Below are positions 22,991-33,154 of a stretch of 64,000 bases of DNA, piece by piece. A program made the position numbers and the translations under genes. Location: positions 1,505,279,310 through 1,505,343,309 of the forward strand of contig NC_056744.1 in assembly GCF_019279795.1 (NCBI RefSeq), in the 5' to 3' direction. The notes beneath the pieces were generated by a model. That model saw only the letters and a program-made list of their open reading frames with translations. It ran no database searches and was not told the DNA's origin. The stretch comes from Protopterus annectens (Eukaryota > Chordata > Ceratodontiformes > Protopteridae). Every line of letters begins with the position of its first letter. The first letter of the stretch is position 1.

Positions 22991-23902
22991 TGCCTAGTAG
23001 GGGTAGGTATACACAGGCTAAAAGTTATGCCAATTGTAACAGTAAAGGGGTTATTTATTTAGCTCAATGGAAATTTTGTATGTCTTTATATGTAGAAAAA
23101 AAAATGAAAGGGTACTGAAGTGAAGGATTTCTGAACATTCTTATGACATTAAAAGAAAGACATCAATGATGTCCTGTTCAACCATATGATAAAATGTAAA
23201 GAAGCAAATTATACATTTTTTGTGCTTAAAGAAGTTCCATAGGATGCAAGAGGGAGGCCACGGGAGGCAAAAATATAATATCAGGAAATATACTGGCAGT
23301 TGGTTCTATAGCTAAATGTGGCTCCTGGATTAAACAAAAATATTTCCCTGGTATCTCTCTTAAAATTAAGGTCAGCTAGATTGTAATAGCAGAATTTTTA
23401 GAAGTTTAGTAAATCTGTATGTATTTTTATATGTATTTTTAGTTATATTTTCATATATAGTTTTACATTTTAGCCCACATGAATATAATTTTGGTGTATT
23501 ATGAAGCATAGAGTTTATTATTTATAGCATTGATAAAATTAACAGGGTTAACAATACAAGCAAAAGCAAATGCAGATCAGATTTGAAATAGTTTTGCGAT
23601 AGTTTGGTCACAGTATTAACTGTTAAGCCTCATTTTATAAATTAATTTATTTAAAATATTATTTTGCATTTTTATATGTGTGGATGAACAGATCTTGTGT
23701 AGAGTATGTTTTAATATATATCCAAATATATTTAAGCATCAGTTTTGTACAAACAGAATTGAAGGACTAGAAAATTGGTAGGGATGTTTTTAGAATAGAT
23801 TTTCTAGTTTTTGTATATTTAATTGATTAATTGTTTTTAATTATGCTTGACTGATTACAGGGAAACAGTATAAAAAGGGTATGTTTAAGTGAAGGGTTTT
23901 AT

Positions 23903-23935
23903 CTGAAGAAGTCCTTGGATAAGGACAAAAACTCT
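23903..23935 (+). ncRNA. Hammerhead-like motif of PLE-2
   Basis: CTGAAGA, a perfect GTCCTT/AAGGAC stem, then AAAAACTC. The boxes deviate slightly from the canonical core. Confidence 0.45.
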
Positions 23936-23967
23936 GACGAATCAGTTAAGCATTTTATTTGTGAATG

Positions 23968-24305
23968 CACACATAGATTCCTGGGCTCTCAGACAGACCA
24001 AGCAGATACTAATAATTCAATAAAACAGTATTTATTCACACAACGGTTAGCGCTTTCACATAAGCTTCATCAGACCATAGAACATTGTTGAAAGTGGTTA
24101 AATTTAGAGTAAGGTCCCATCAATCAAACTGCAGTCATAGTCACATGACAATAATATTATGAAAGATACTATAAAGTATAAAAGATAAAATAAAAATATA
24201 TAAGAAATATAAAAAACATTTGTAATCTACTTGTGCATTCATTTTGAATATTTTTCACTTGGGCTACTTGTCATTTACTCTCCTTGGTACAGCTTTTATT
24301 ATGTT
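23968..24305 (-). mobile_element. PLE-4 3' end fragment
   Basis: A 338-bp reverse-oriented fragment flanked by an exact 17-bp duplication, CATTTTATTTGTGAATG, at 23951-23967 and 24306-24322. On the minus strand it carries CTGATGA, a GCTT/AAGC stem and GCGCTAACC (24046-24074), the block found at other PLE ends. No coding region is present, so it is a 5'-truncated insertion of the element end only. Confidence 0.75.
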
Positions 24306-24479
24306 CATTTTATTTGTGAATGTTGTATGTTTTCTGGTAGAGTGGCTTTAATAAATTCATTTTTCCAATTCCTGAGTTGTCCATTGCTTATTACCTGCAC
24401 CTCTACAGTGCCTTTTTGAATTTGTTTCGTGTTGGCATAGTTTTTTACATTCCTTGGCACTGGTTTCTGTTTGTGGTTT

Positions 24480-24816
24480 CAATAAAAATAAGAAACAAAT
24501 GGTATCATCTAAAAGTAGAATGCCAAGATTTTTTGTTGAGACTGGTAATAGATAAATAGATAGTAAAAGGAAATACATCATATAAAAATAGTGAAAGAAT
24601 ACTCTTAAATTGTCAAGAGGAAACTATAGAAAATGTGTTTTTGAAATGTAAAAGCATAAAAAAGTTATGGAAAAACTATATAAAGAAGATTTTTTTCAAA
24701 GATATAAATGAAGTGGATAAAATAAACAGTGATATGATTATATGTGGATATTATAAGAATAGAAGTAAATAACATGTTAAAAGAATAGTTTTATGCCATA
24801 TGGGTTCTATGGAATG
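24480..24816 (+). mobile_element. Tx1 LINE, C-terminal part resumed
   Basis: After the repeated 13-bp target, the coding resumes: NCQEETIENVFLKCKSIKKLW (about 24615-24675), the C-terminal cysteine block of Tx1/L1 ORF2, then IICGYYKNRSK and VLCHMGSMEW. It is cut at 24816 by MITE copy 2. Confidence 0.75.
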
Positions 24817-25074
24817 GGTTCTATATTAGATCATCAAAAATTCAGTTCGCTAACATTGAACATACCTTTTGTTGAAATGATTATACTGAGATCGCAGTAC
24901 AGTGAGGATCAGGAAATTTACCCTTTCTTCACTGTAGTGCGATCTCAGAGTTGGTAAATATTATTAGTGGGTGGTATGGGGGCACAGCTCTCCACAAGAA
25001 TGGAATTTGATTAACGACATTTCTGATGAAATGCTATTCATTGAAGTGGGTATTCACTCATTTAATATAGACCC
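24817..25074. mobile_element. Palindromic MITE copy 2
   Basis: Ends GGTTCTATAT and ATATAGACCC, with a perfect 8-bp duplication ATGGAATG at 24809-24816 and 25075-25082. The central foldback pairs GAGATCGCA...ACAGTGA with TCACTGTAGTGCGATCTC. Length is 258 bp, with no coding capacity. It splits the Tx1 LINE just before its C-terminus. Confidence 0.85.
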
Positions 25075-25082
25075 ATGGAATG

Positions 25083-25210
25083 AAAGAACAAATGAAGTTA
25101 TGTTTACTGGGAAATGGATTTTGGCAACGATATTAAGTAAAATCAGATGGCGGTTATGGAAAAAGGAGTGGAGGTCTAATAGCGATAAAAATTTTGTATG
25201 ATTTTAAAGG
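25083..25210 (+). mobile_element. Tx1 LINE, extreme C-terminus
   Basis: NERTNEVMFTGKWILATIL and IRWRLWKKEWR give the final block of Tx1-type ORF2, ending at a TGA at 25199-25201 (...DKNFV stop). Confidence 0.65.
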
Positions 25211-25590
25211 AAATTATGAATATGTGTAAGTTGATTTGTATATCTATATATTTACACATTCTTAAATATTTGCAAATATGTAAATATAGTGCAAATAAGA
25301 TTTTGTATATAAATAAACAAACCCTACTCTTTTCATTTGGAGTTGTAGGATCCTTTACATCCAGCTGAGCAACCACCAACTCAAGCAAATGGGGCCACAG
25401 TTTAATGTCTCATACAGAAGATAATTCACTCTGGAGTGCAGCACCTCCTTTATGGTGCACTACAGTGTCAGTATTTAATTTACCTGGTGTGGGAATGCAG
25501 CCCACAGCCTTCGATATCAAAGGTGAGTGTGCCAATGATTCCGTTACATATATATGATTGCACAGTGATGCATCAAAATCCCAAAGCCTC
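25211..25590. other. Unassigned, no gene seen
   Basis: AT-rich to 25320, then about 270 bp of balanced composition (GGGGCCACAGTTTAATGTCT...) that looks like part of an interspersed repeat but was not recognised. No long open frame. Confidence 0.4.
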
Positions 25591-25599
25591 GCTGCATCC

Positions 25600-26235
25600 C
25601 CACACCCACTGACATTTTTATATACCAGCTCTAGTCTGAGGATTTGTATAATGGTTGGTTCTATATCATATAATCAAAGTGCAACAACTTTGAATCATTA
25701 AAGTTAGAACTTTAATGATTAAAGTTGCCGAACTTCGAAAATATGAAAAAAAAACACACAAAAAAAAAAGAAATAAAACATTCTAAGCAGGGGGGCAAGC
25801 CCCCCCTGCACCCCCACACCCCCTGTTACTTAAATATACCAACTCCGAGATCATGCTACAGTGTAGGAAAGGGAAATCTTCCCTTTCCACACTGTACTCC
25901 ATTAAAGTGCGATCTCTGAGTTGGTATATTTAAAGAGCGAGGGGTGTGGGGTGCAGAGGGGCTTGCCCCCCTGCTTAAGCCCTTCAGGTAAGTGTTGTTT
26001 CTTTCTTTTTTTTTAATATATTCAAAGTATTACAACTTCGAACACATGGGTTCGACCATATGGTGTTCGAAGTTGTAATACTTTGAATATATGATATAGA
26101 CCCTAATGGTTAAGGTGCTTTCCTCACAATCACAAGGTGCAATGTTTGATTTTCACCTTTGAAAGGGAAACAGTTGGGAAAGGTCAGATTGCTCCTTTCA
26201 AGATTCTGAGTTTTCAAAAGTTTGAGTTTCAGTAT
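25600..26235 (+). mobile_element. tRNA-derived SINE split by a MITE
   Basis: The head GATTTGTATAATGGTT (to 25656) and the continuation AAGGTGCTTTCCTCACAATC...GTTTGATTTTCACC (from 26112) make the same tRNA-like SINE as at 5124. The MITE at 25657-26103 entered directly in the A-box region and duplicated TAATGGTT. The SINE body ends vaguely near 26235. Confidence 0.6.
25657..26103. mobile_element. Palindromic MITE copy 3, complete foldback
   Basis: The best copy of the family: 447 bp with a perfect 8-bp duplication TAATGGTT at 25649-25656 and 26104-26111. The ends GGTTCTATATCATATAATCA and, reversed, GGGTCTATATCATATATTCA match over more than 40 bp. The arms keep pairing inward through AACTTCGAA, a GGGGGGCAAGCCCCCC block, a CCCCCACACCCC/GGGGTGTGGGG pair, TATACCAACTC/GAGTTGGTATA and AAGGGAA/TTCCCTT. 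The whole element can fold on itself. No transposase. Confidence 0.9.
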
Positions 26236-26253
26236 TATGTCAAATGAATGACA

Positions 26254-26271
26254 TTAACACACACACACACA

Positions 26272-26307
<36 letters not shown>
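26254..26307. repeat. (AC)n(AT)n microsatellite
   Basis: A short AC run then an AT run of about 38 bases. Confidence 0.9.
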
Positions 26308-26309
<2 letters not shown>

Positions 26310-26578
26310 GGATCTACCTGACATGGTCGACAGTTCATATAGTCGACAGTTTATTTGGTTGACAGTTCATTTGATCGACAAGCATTTTAGGTGGGGGGAG
26401 TCAACTTCTCAAACTGAAAAAAAAAAAAGCCAGTACAGTTGATTGAAAATCAGCTGATTGCACATACCTGCTTTTTTCAATGCAGCATTGTGGTACAGCA
26501 CAAATCAATGATTTACTCTTTCCCTACCATATTGCAATCCTTGAGTTGGTATATCGATTACTAAAAATGTAGACACCC
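26310..26578. mobile_element. Possible fifth, diverged MITE copy
   Basis: It starts GGATCTACC and ends GTAGACACC, and contains TTGAGTTGGTATATCGATTA near 26545, similar to the central block of copies 1-3. No convincing 8-bp duplication is seen. It includes the 4 x 16-bp tandem at 26325. It may be a distinct foldback element. Confidence 0.35.
26325..26388. repeat. 4 x 16-bp tandem with GTCGAC core
   Basis: Units GGTCGACAGTTCATAT, AGTCGACAGTTTATTT, GGTTGACAGTTCATTT and GATCGACAAGCATTTT follow each other without gaps. Confidence 0.9.
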
Positions 26579-28795
26579 ATATTACCAACATGGCTGGACA
26601 TACAGTATTTCCTTGCAGGGTTCTTAAGAGGTTTTAAATATTATGCTTGTGTTGCAGTGATGAACATACTGTGTATTCATGAATTAGTTGCTATGGGAGG
26701 TTATTTTTGAAATGACAGATCATTATCTGAGCATTGTGTTTGTTTACTTGCTTTTTTGTGTTTAATGGTTGCATAACCTGCATGTGATGCTGTATGCGTG
26801 CTATATTAAATTTCTCTGCTTTTTGCTCTTTTACTAGATATGGATGCTCTTGGGGAAGATAGTAGTTTAGTGGGTTCTACAATGTCAGTGGAAGTGATGG
26901 TGGGATAAACTGGACATATATATCTAAGAAAGGTGGGAAGTTGCTGGAGATTGCTGTCTGTTTGCTGGAGATTGCTGTCTGTTTGTTTACATTGGAGTGC
27001 ACCTGTAATACAAAGAGTTATTGGCACTGTTGTCTACAGAAAACTTCTGGATATGGAGGCAGAGCAGTGACCATGGCTACTGCTGCTTTTGAAAAGCAGC
27101 TTCATTCTGTGGTACACAGTCATCCTCCTAATGCAATTGATGTACAACTCTGCATAAAGTTAATGGTTTAAAAACATATGCAGCACTTTCTCGTGTCGAT
27201 CTCTGTGAAGTGGTTGATGTGGAGAATAAGTTAGTTTTACAACCGCTGTCCCAAAATGCTCTGGGAAAAACAATAAATCATGTGAGGTTTGTTGCATGTT
27301 TCATATTTTCAAATAAGACACTGAGGCACGGAATGCTTTTAAGTTGTTTATTACATAAACACACATCAGGAGATGTAATTTGTACATATACTTTAAACGT
27401 CATATGCTTACTGACTGACTCATTACGTCTAACGCACTCACTTGCACCACCACTCAAGCTTACATTCACACTAGCTGATTACACAAAATGGCACTGATCT
27501 TACACATGCTCAGTACCTTACATGCTATCTAGCTACAGTGGCTTACTAGGTTCAATATACACACAGATCTACAAGACTGAAGGATGATGTACAGGACATG
27601 CATTCAGCAAAAACCATGTATGAGGTTAATTCATCTGACTTGAGTATGAGATGTACTTGGAGGTAAGGATCTTTTTGTTAGAACAATACAGCAAAATTTA
27701 ATTGGTCTTTTTGTTGGTTTTGGTGATTGTTGATGGCACTTTCTTACTTAAAGGAAATTCATTGGGGTAGATAAGTACCATACGTGTTGTTATTCAACAC
27801 TCAGAGGCAAATGAAAGTATGCCAGTGGTGTGTACTTTAATTGGCTTGAAGTCATACCAACCTTATCATTAAATGTGTAATGGTTTTTGCTTTGTATAGC
27901 AAGTTTTCACTGAATCCATCTTGGGTCATAAAATGAGTGGCTTTAGCAAAAAGAAGCACAAGGTATAACTTCACTGAATGTGCTGAGCATGTTTTTTTTT
28001 TTTTTGTACAAAATTTCTGAAGTAAAGTACAACATGGTATTGCAGAGAGCTGTGCTCATGATCAAGAATTATTGTGTTACTGAGGAAGCTCATGGCTATA
28101 CCTGTTTTCACTAATTCATGTATTACTGCCGTTCTTCAATTGCTTAAGGAGAAACTTCTGCTATAAGCTTCACCTTTACTGTCTTAGAACAATACTCTAT
28201 GCACGGAAGTTAAGGCCTTTTGCTACCCACAGTGCTACTTATATTTACTTTTACCTCTTTTCCACTAGTAGTTTTGAATGTGAATGGCAGAGTTGCAGAC
28301 CCTCAGTTTGCCTAGAATTTACAATTTGGTGGAAAGCTGGCATTGGTGACTTTTCTGTTTACTGTGTCACAGTTATGCATATCTGAATCGGTTATGTACA
28401 GTGTTGCATGCAAGCAGTACCAAGCAAAGGATGTTAGCCTTGCCATTCAGTCAGGTATGCAGTTTACTCCCACAGGGAGGTTTGCCCACAAGAAAGAGGA
28501 ATATTTACACTTTATTAGCAAATGTTGGAATGATTATGATAATATGGAGTTTCATTGCATAATATCTCACCAATTGTTATGATAAATGACTAGTTTTACT
28601 TTTTTTTTTGCTAATTCTATGTAAGCTGAAATAAAACACATTATGGTTTGTGTTAGTATTTTGAATGCCAGCATTGCAATCCATTGGTTTTGTGTGTTGT
28701 CTGTATTTTGGCAATATGATGGTCAGTATGTAACATGTCAGTATTACAATAGAAGAGCAATTTATATATGTATATCTATTTCTATTCATCTGTCT
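26579..28795. other. Unassigned 2.2 kb, no gene recognised
   Basis: Mixed composition with only short open frames. A 21-bp direct duplication (TTGCTGGAGATTGCTGTCTG...) lies at 26941-26982. The stretch 27330-27560 is rich in ACAC/CTCA motifs and resembles part of some interspersed element. A short frame at 28343-28582 matches nothing I know. No splice-bounded exon could be supported. Confidence 0.4.
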
Positions 28796-28867
28796 CTCTA
28801 TTTATATTTATAAAACCCTGACATGCACACAGTCACACACACAGACACACACAGGCATGTGCATGCG

Positions 28868-28868
<1 letters not shown>

Positions 28869-28916
<48 letters not shown>
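28869..28916. repeat. (CA)n microsatellite
   Basis: About 23 CA units, preceded by impure ACACAGACACACACAGGC repeats from 28828. Confidence 0.95.
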
Positions 28917-28920
<4 letters not shown>

Positions 28921-29640
28921 CGTTGTCCAATGAGTATTGAAAAGCCACTGAAGAAATGAAATTATAATCTTGTACAATAAAAAAAATATGCTAATTATAA
29001 AACAATAGTGGCATGGTATTATGAAATTATATATAGTTTTAATCAATAAATGTCCATTTTAATAGAAATGATAACAAATATATTAGACAACTGACTATAT
29101 CATATTGTTAGCATTTCATTAAATCCTGGCTTACAATCTGAAGAACTTTTCTTTTATGGGCCAAATTTTCTTCTGCTGATGTCACTGCAGAAAGAAGTAG
29201 GTCAGCAAGAAGTGCAAGTTAGAAGAAGCATACTAAGCTAAGAACAACAGGCTAAGAGAGCAGCTTAAATAGCAAAGAACAAAGCCTCAGCACTGTTCTA
29301 ACCTCTGGAAACTGACTCAGTAGATGGCACAAAGAAACTCTATCAGGGTGCAAGGCAAAGTCAAAAAGATAAAGAAGACAGTCATCAGGTACCATTCATA
29401 ATGCATGCCAGCAATAATCAGCTTACTAGTCCAGTGGACATCAAAGGCAGGTGGAAGGAGTGCTTCAAGCAGCTTCTGCTTAGGTCTGTTTATTCAACCA
29501 GTTCATCCATCCATAGCCCCTTTTTCTCATTTTTGCACATGGGGCTGGGGTGTCACTTCAACAGTCACAACCATCTATAGCGAAGGTTTACACTGCTGGG
29601 TGGCTAGTCCTGTCGCACTAGTTCTTCCACGCCACATACT
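28917..29640. other. Unassigned, no gene seen
   Basis: No repeat end, coding block or RNA gene was recognised. Confidence 0.4.
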
Positions 29641-29647
29641 TGAATGC

Positions 29648-29679
29648 ACACACACACAAACACACACATACACATACAC

Positions 29680-29761
<82 letters not shown>

Positions 29762-29962
29762 TATGGTCAATTTGAAGTGTCCAATCCACCTACTGCATGG
29801 TTTTGGAATGTAAGAGAAAAACAGAGTACCTGGAGGAAACCCACATGAACACAGGAAGGAAATGCAGACTCCACATAGAAAGCACTCAAGCCAAGAATGG
29901 AACAGGGGAATCTCTTGCTGTGAGGTGACAACACTATCCGCTGTGCCACTGTGCCATTCATT
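29648..29962 (-). mobile_element. tRNA-derived SINE with (CA)n tail
   Basis: Read on the minus strand from 29962: TGGCACAGCGGATAGTG (A box-like), CACCTCACAGCAAGAGATTC, a degraded B box, then TGTGGAGTCTGCATTTCC, GGGTTTCCTCCAGGTACTC, CATGCAGTAGGTGGATTGG and a GT run of about 110 bases (29648-29757 as CA). This is a widespread SINE type of fishes and other lower vertebrates, which commonly ends in GT repeats. I do not assign a family name. Confidence 0.65.
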
Positions 29963-29967
29963 GAATA

Positions 29968-30440
29968 TAATGTCCCCATGGCATGTACCTGTCCAGGCTC
30001 ATGCAACAACTGGAATACCCACAGGAATGCCTTAGTAAAGGGAACCAATGCATAAACACCATGTCCTACATGGACTGACTCAAAGTTCTGTCTCTATACT
30101 CAGTATCCTACAGACTGCTAAGAAGTGACCTTTATCTGGCATATAAGGCATCCTCTGACCCTTTACTGATGGATTTACTCCATATCAACAAGTCAAATGG
30201 CATCATAAATACTTGGTGTAGGGATCTCTACCTCTTCTGCAACATCAACAGAACAGTTTGAAGTGATAGGTATTTCTCGCAGAGGATAATGTTGCTGTGG
30301 AACAGACTCCTTACCCACATAAAGCAAAGTTCATCCCTGTCTCTATTCAAGTGCAACTTAGATCTATGGATGGGAAACAGAAAATTTATCATAGGACTGC
30401 CCCCTGCACTACTAATGGACAGAGGTAGCTCTTAAATGCT
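29968..30440 (+). mobile_element. CR1-4, 3' fragment of CR1 ORF2
   Basis: It begins in the RT thumb: GMYLSRLMQQLEYPQ-like coding (compare GMYLTRHLQQLQRPQ in CR1-2), SYRLLRSDLYLAYKA, DLLHINKSNG, then the C-terminal block RYFSQRIMLLWNRL and KCNLDLWMGNRKF. One or more stops are present. The 3' UTR continues vaguely to about 30520. A short product of 5'-truncated insertion. Confidence 0.8.
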
Positions 30441-30645
30441 TTATCTAACGTGTGGCTCCCCTAAAGTTATTTATGGTATGATACCAATTATTCTCATTAG
30501 GGCTAGTATATATTTATTGAACATGGGATGGGTAAGGACAATTTATATCAAAAAGGACAGGTTATTTTGAGCACAAAAAGGAAAGTTGGTTAGGCTTAAA
30601 ATGGCCAACAATGGCAGCTAGCCTGTTACTTACCTATGAAGATAT
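30441..30645 (+). mobile_element. CR1/SINE 3' tail-like sequence
   Basis: Contains TTGGTTAGGCTTAAAATGGC then GCAGCTAGCCTGTTACTTAC and CTATGAAGATA. It resembles both the CR1 3' end (CTAGGCTTGTAAATGC..TAGCCTA) and the end of the SINE at 5124. Which of the two it represents is unresolved. Confidence 0.4.
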
Positions 30646-30659
30646 AGGAAACTCACAAA

Positions 30660-32095
30660 GAAGCTGTATTGCCCCATACACTACCTACAGTGAGGGAGGA
30701 AGCGAACAATACCAAGGAAAATGAAGTCAGAGAAAACAGCAGGCATATATGAGGTTACGGCAGATATGATGAAGATACTGATGGAGTTGGGGAAGAAATG
30801 GCTCCTGATGCTATTCATTCTGATATGGAGTGAGAAGTGTATCCCCGATGCCTGGACAAGAACAAGGGAGGGTCATTCACAACTGTAGGTAGTAAACTCC
30901 TATTAAAGTGCAATAAAGGTGCTGCAGAGGATGACTGACAAATGAATATGTAGAGAAGTAGAAAGTGATTTGGAAGCTGACCAGTTAGGCTTCAGATGAG
31001 GATGCAACACAACTGATCTGATGTTTGCAATGAGAGAAATAGTAAAGAAAAAGCTAAAGTTAAGGAAAGACTCCAAATGGGCATTCCTAGACTTAGAGAA
31101 AACATCTGGTAATGTCCAAAGAAAACTGATATGGGCAGTCCTGGAATGGTGTGAAGTCCCAGAAATACTGGCAGAACTAATCCAATCTTTGCACAAGGAC
31201 CCAGTGCCATCATTTGAACAAAGTTTGGACTCATAGAGGGGTTCTCAGTGGGAGTAGGTGTGCACAAAGTTTCAGTTCTGAGCCCACTGCTGTTCATATA
31301 CATGGTACACCACACTAGACTACTAAACAAATCAGATGAAGCATATCAATAAATCTGCTGTATACAATGTGGCACTACAAGCAGTCTCTGAACAGGAACT
31401 TCAGCATATGAAAGTGGATAGGAATGCAAAGCTGAAGGCACATGGAGTGAAGCTGAATGCAGGCAAGACAATTGTACCAGCAGCTAAAGGGGAATTTGAA
31501 GACTGATATACAGAAGAAATGATTAACAGCTTTAAGTACCTGTGATGGGTGTTTGAAACGAAGGGATGTCTGAATGAGGAGGTTAAAGCTAGAATCAGAG
31601 GTGCTGCAGCCAACTGATAAAGACTGTCCAGGGTAGTGTATGAAAGAAGAATAACAAGAATCTGAAATCTGAGGAATATGAAACAGTGGTGAGATCAGTA
31701 CTTCTGAATGGCAAATAAATCTGAACAATAGTGGTAGAAGAGCAGTTGAGGAAGCCAGAGTTGAAAATGTTGAAGTGCCTGACATGGGTGGTAAGACGTA
31801 CACTGTGTAAAGATGAAGAAATGAGGACATCAAAGCAGAAGGCAAAATATCACGAACGGTAGCAAAAGTCAAGAAGAACAGATTACAATGGATCAGGCAT
31901 GTGCAAGAAAGCAGAAGATGATTTGATAAGGAAGATATGTGATAGAAAGGAAGAAGGAAAGAGGGCTTCCAGCCAAGGGATGGATAGATGAATGGACTGC
32001 ATGAGAGAAGATCTACAACAAAAGCAGGCTTTCCTGTTCAAGAGGGTAGGAAAGTAACACTGAAACAAGACAGCTGGCAACAGTTGTCACAGTGC
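30660..32095 (+). mobile_element. Decayed RTE-clade LINE fragment
   Basis: RT-type coding in shifting frames. The left part reads AGIYEVTADMMKILMELG. Then ADQLGFR-like and RGCNTTDLMFAMREIVKKKL appear, then AFLDLEKTSGNVQRKLIW (usual AFLDLEKAFDRVPRKLIW), then GVHKVSVLSPLLFIYMVHHT. The 3' third reads FKYLWWVFETKGCLNEEVKARIRGAAAN and ends near GLPAKGWMDR and KQAFLFKRVGK. These are RTE-type blocks. Many stops indicate age. Long frames on the opposite strand are shadows. Confidence 0.7.
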
Positions 32096-32114
32096 CCTGA
32101 CACTATGTAAAACA

Positions 32115-32397
32115 ACACTGAAAATGCTGCTGCTGATGACATCTCTGCAGAATACTAGACGTGAATCTTTCTAACAACATGAAGGTATACCGAACAGCAA
32201 ATTATTTCTGTACACGCCTTGTGTCATTTTTAATTTATTTCCTGTGTTTACCATCCAAATGTTTTGTCATGTGACTGTTAAACAACTGATTTTATATCTA
32301 AGCTTGCATTTATTTAATGTTCATAGTTACAGTTCAAGACATAATGTAAATTATTTGCCATTAGGATTTATGTAACCATAATGCAACAGTTATAACA
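32115..32397. other. 3' flank of the TRIM gene, nothing else seen
   Basis: AT-rich sequence downstream of the TRIM stop codon on the minus strand. It contains no recognised element. Confidence 0.5.
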
Positions 32398-32403
32398 TTT
32401 ATT
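32398..32403 (-). promoter_or_regulatory. Candidate polyadenylation signal of the TRIM gene
   Basis: AATAAA on the minus strand about 207 bases past the stop codon. Further AATAAA hexamers occur at lower coordinates (around 32308 and 32235), so the one used is uncertain. Confidence 0.4.
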
Positions 32404-32609
32404 TAGTATAACCCACTTAATTTATCCGTTTAAATTACCTACTGATGTATCTTACTGCTTGAACTTTTAATATATGTATATTATCATTTAATCAGAGTTG
32501 TATTGAGAATTATTTTTACTTTGCATACAATGTTTGACACATATTACTCAGGCATTTATATACAGTAGCAATTTCCATGTCAGTTACTCTTGAAACATGC
32601 AAGTTCACA

Positions 32610-33154
32610 TTAAAGTTTAATATGAATCAGATTTATAGGCTCAGCATTTCTACCAGACTTATTAAAATAAGGGTTGAAGTAAGGGTAGAGTTTCTCTCTG
32701 AAAGCATCACTGAAAGTATACAGGTGTGACATGCTATCAGCATTATAAAATGACACCTGTCCCCCCTCATAGTCCAGGTAAACACCAGTCCTCTGCGTGT
32801 TTTCAGTTATCTTAAAAGCCTTGGGTGGTGATTCCAGTGCCTCACACTCACTCCCGTTCTTGAGCCATAGAGCCAAGTATCCATGTTCAGGTCTCACACT
32901 GATAACACCCTTCCTGTTGATGGACTCCTTGGCAACACCCATAGCCCATTCGGTCTTGTTCTTGACCCCCACCTCCCAGTAATGTCTCCCTGATGTGAAT
33001 CCCTCTGATCCCAGCACAAAGATACAGCGATCAAACCTCTCAGGATTGTTTGGAAGTCTCTGGCACTTATCACCACACCTCACGCTGGTCAGGTCCTCAG
33101 ACAGGATGAGATCAGGGTGTGCTGTTTTAGGGTCTAGGGTTAGATGAGGCAGAT
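32610..33154 (-). CDS. TRIM (A33/NF7-like) terminal exon, PRY-SPRY domain
   Basis: The last coding exon of a tripartite-motif protein, a likely RING-type E3 ubiquitin ligase whose B30.2 domain binds the target. The exon starts after a TTTTTACAG acceptor at 33155-33163; its first two bases complete a GAT codon (phase 1). PRY is visible as [17 protein letters not shown], followed by SPRY blocks [23 protein letters not shown]-like [21 protein letters not shown], and [15 protein letters not shown] and YPYFNPYF near the end. The stop is at 32610-32612. The frame is fully open for about 181 codons, the usual size of a B30.2 exon, and shows no damage. It pairs in phase with the exon at 49344-49468. 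Close paralogues such as TRIM39-like genes cannot be excluded. Confidence 0.9.

Larger units (their letters stand above)
22991..24479 (+). mobile_element. PLE-2, right part (GIY-YIG end and 3' region)
   Basis: The continuation of the element broken at 9058. NCNSKGVIYLAQWKF-like coding (about 23030-23075) is the start of the GIY-YIG nuclease. KGY..., YTFFVLKEV-like and LNKNISLVSLLKLR-like coding (to about 23385) match the C-terminus of PLE-1. A 3' UTR with a hammerhead-like block (23903-23935) follows, then the PLE-4 insertion and a final stretch up to 24479. The next 13 bases repeat the Tx1 target. The coding part is heavily decayed. Confidence 0.7.

Noticed and set aside
29604-29789. Open frames made of C/V or H/T repeats at CA/GT runs (also 11558-11767, 28798-29046)
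   Set aside because: They are translations of microsatellites.
31375-31872. Minus-strand frames of 165 and 70 codons
   Set aside because: They overlap plus-strand RTE-type RT coding with recognisable blocks and have no similarity of their own.
32610-33154. Retrocopy or pseudogene interpretation of the B30.2 exon
   Set aside because: The exon has a proper acceptor, an intact frame, and in-phase partner exons far upstream, so a spliced gene is the better reading.
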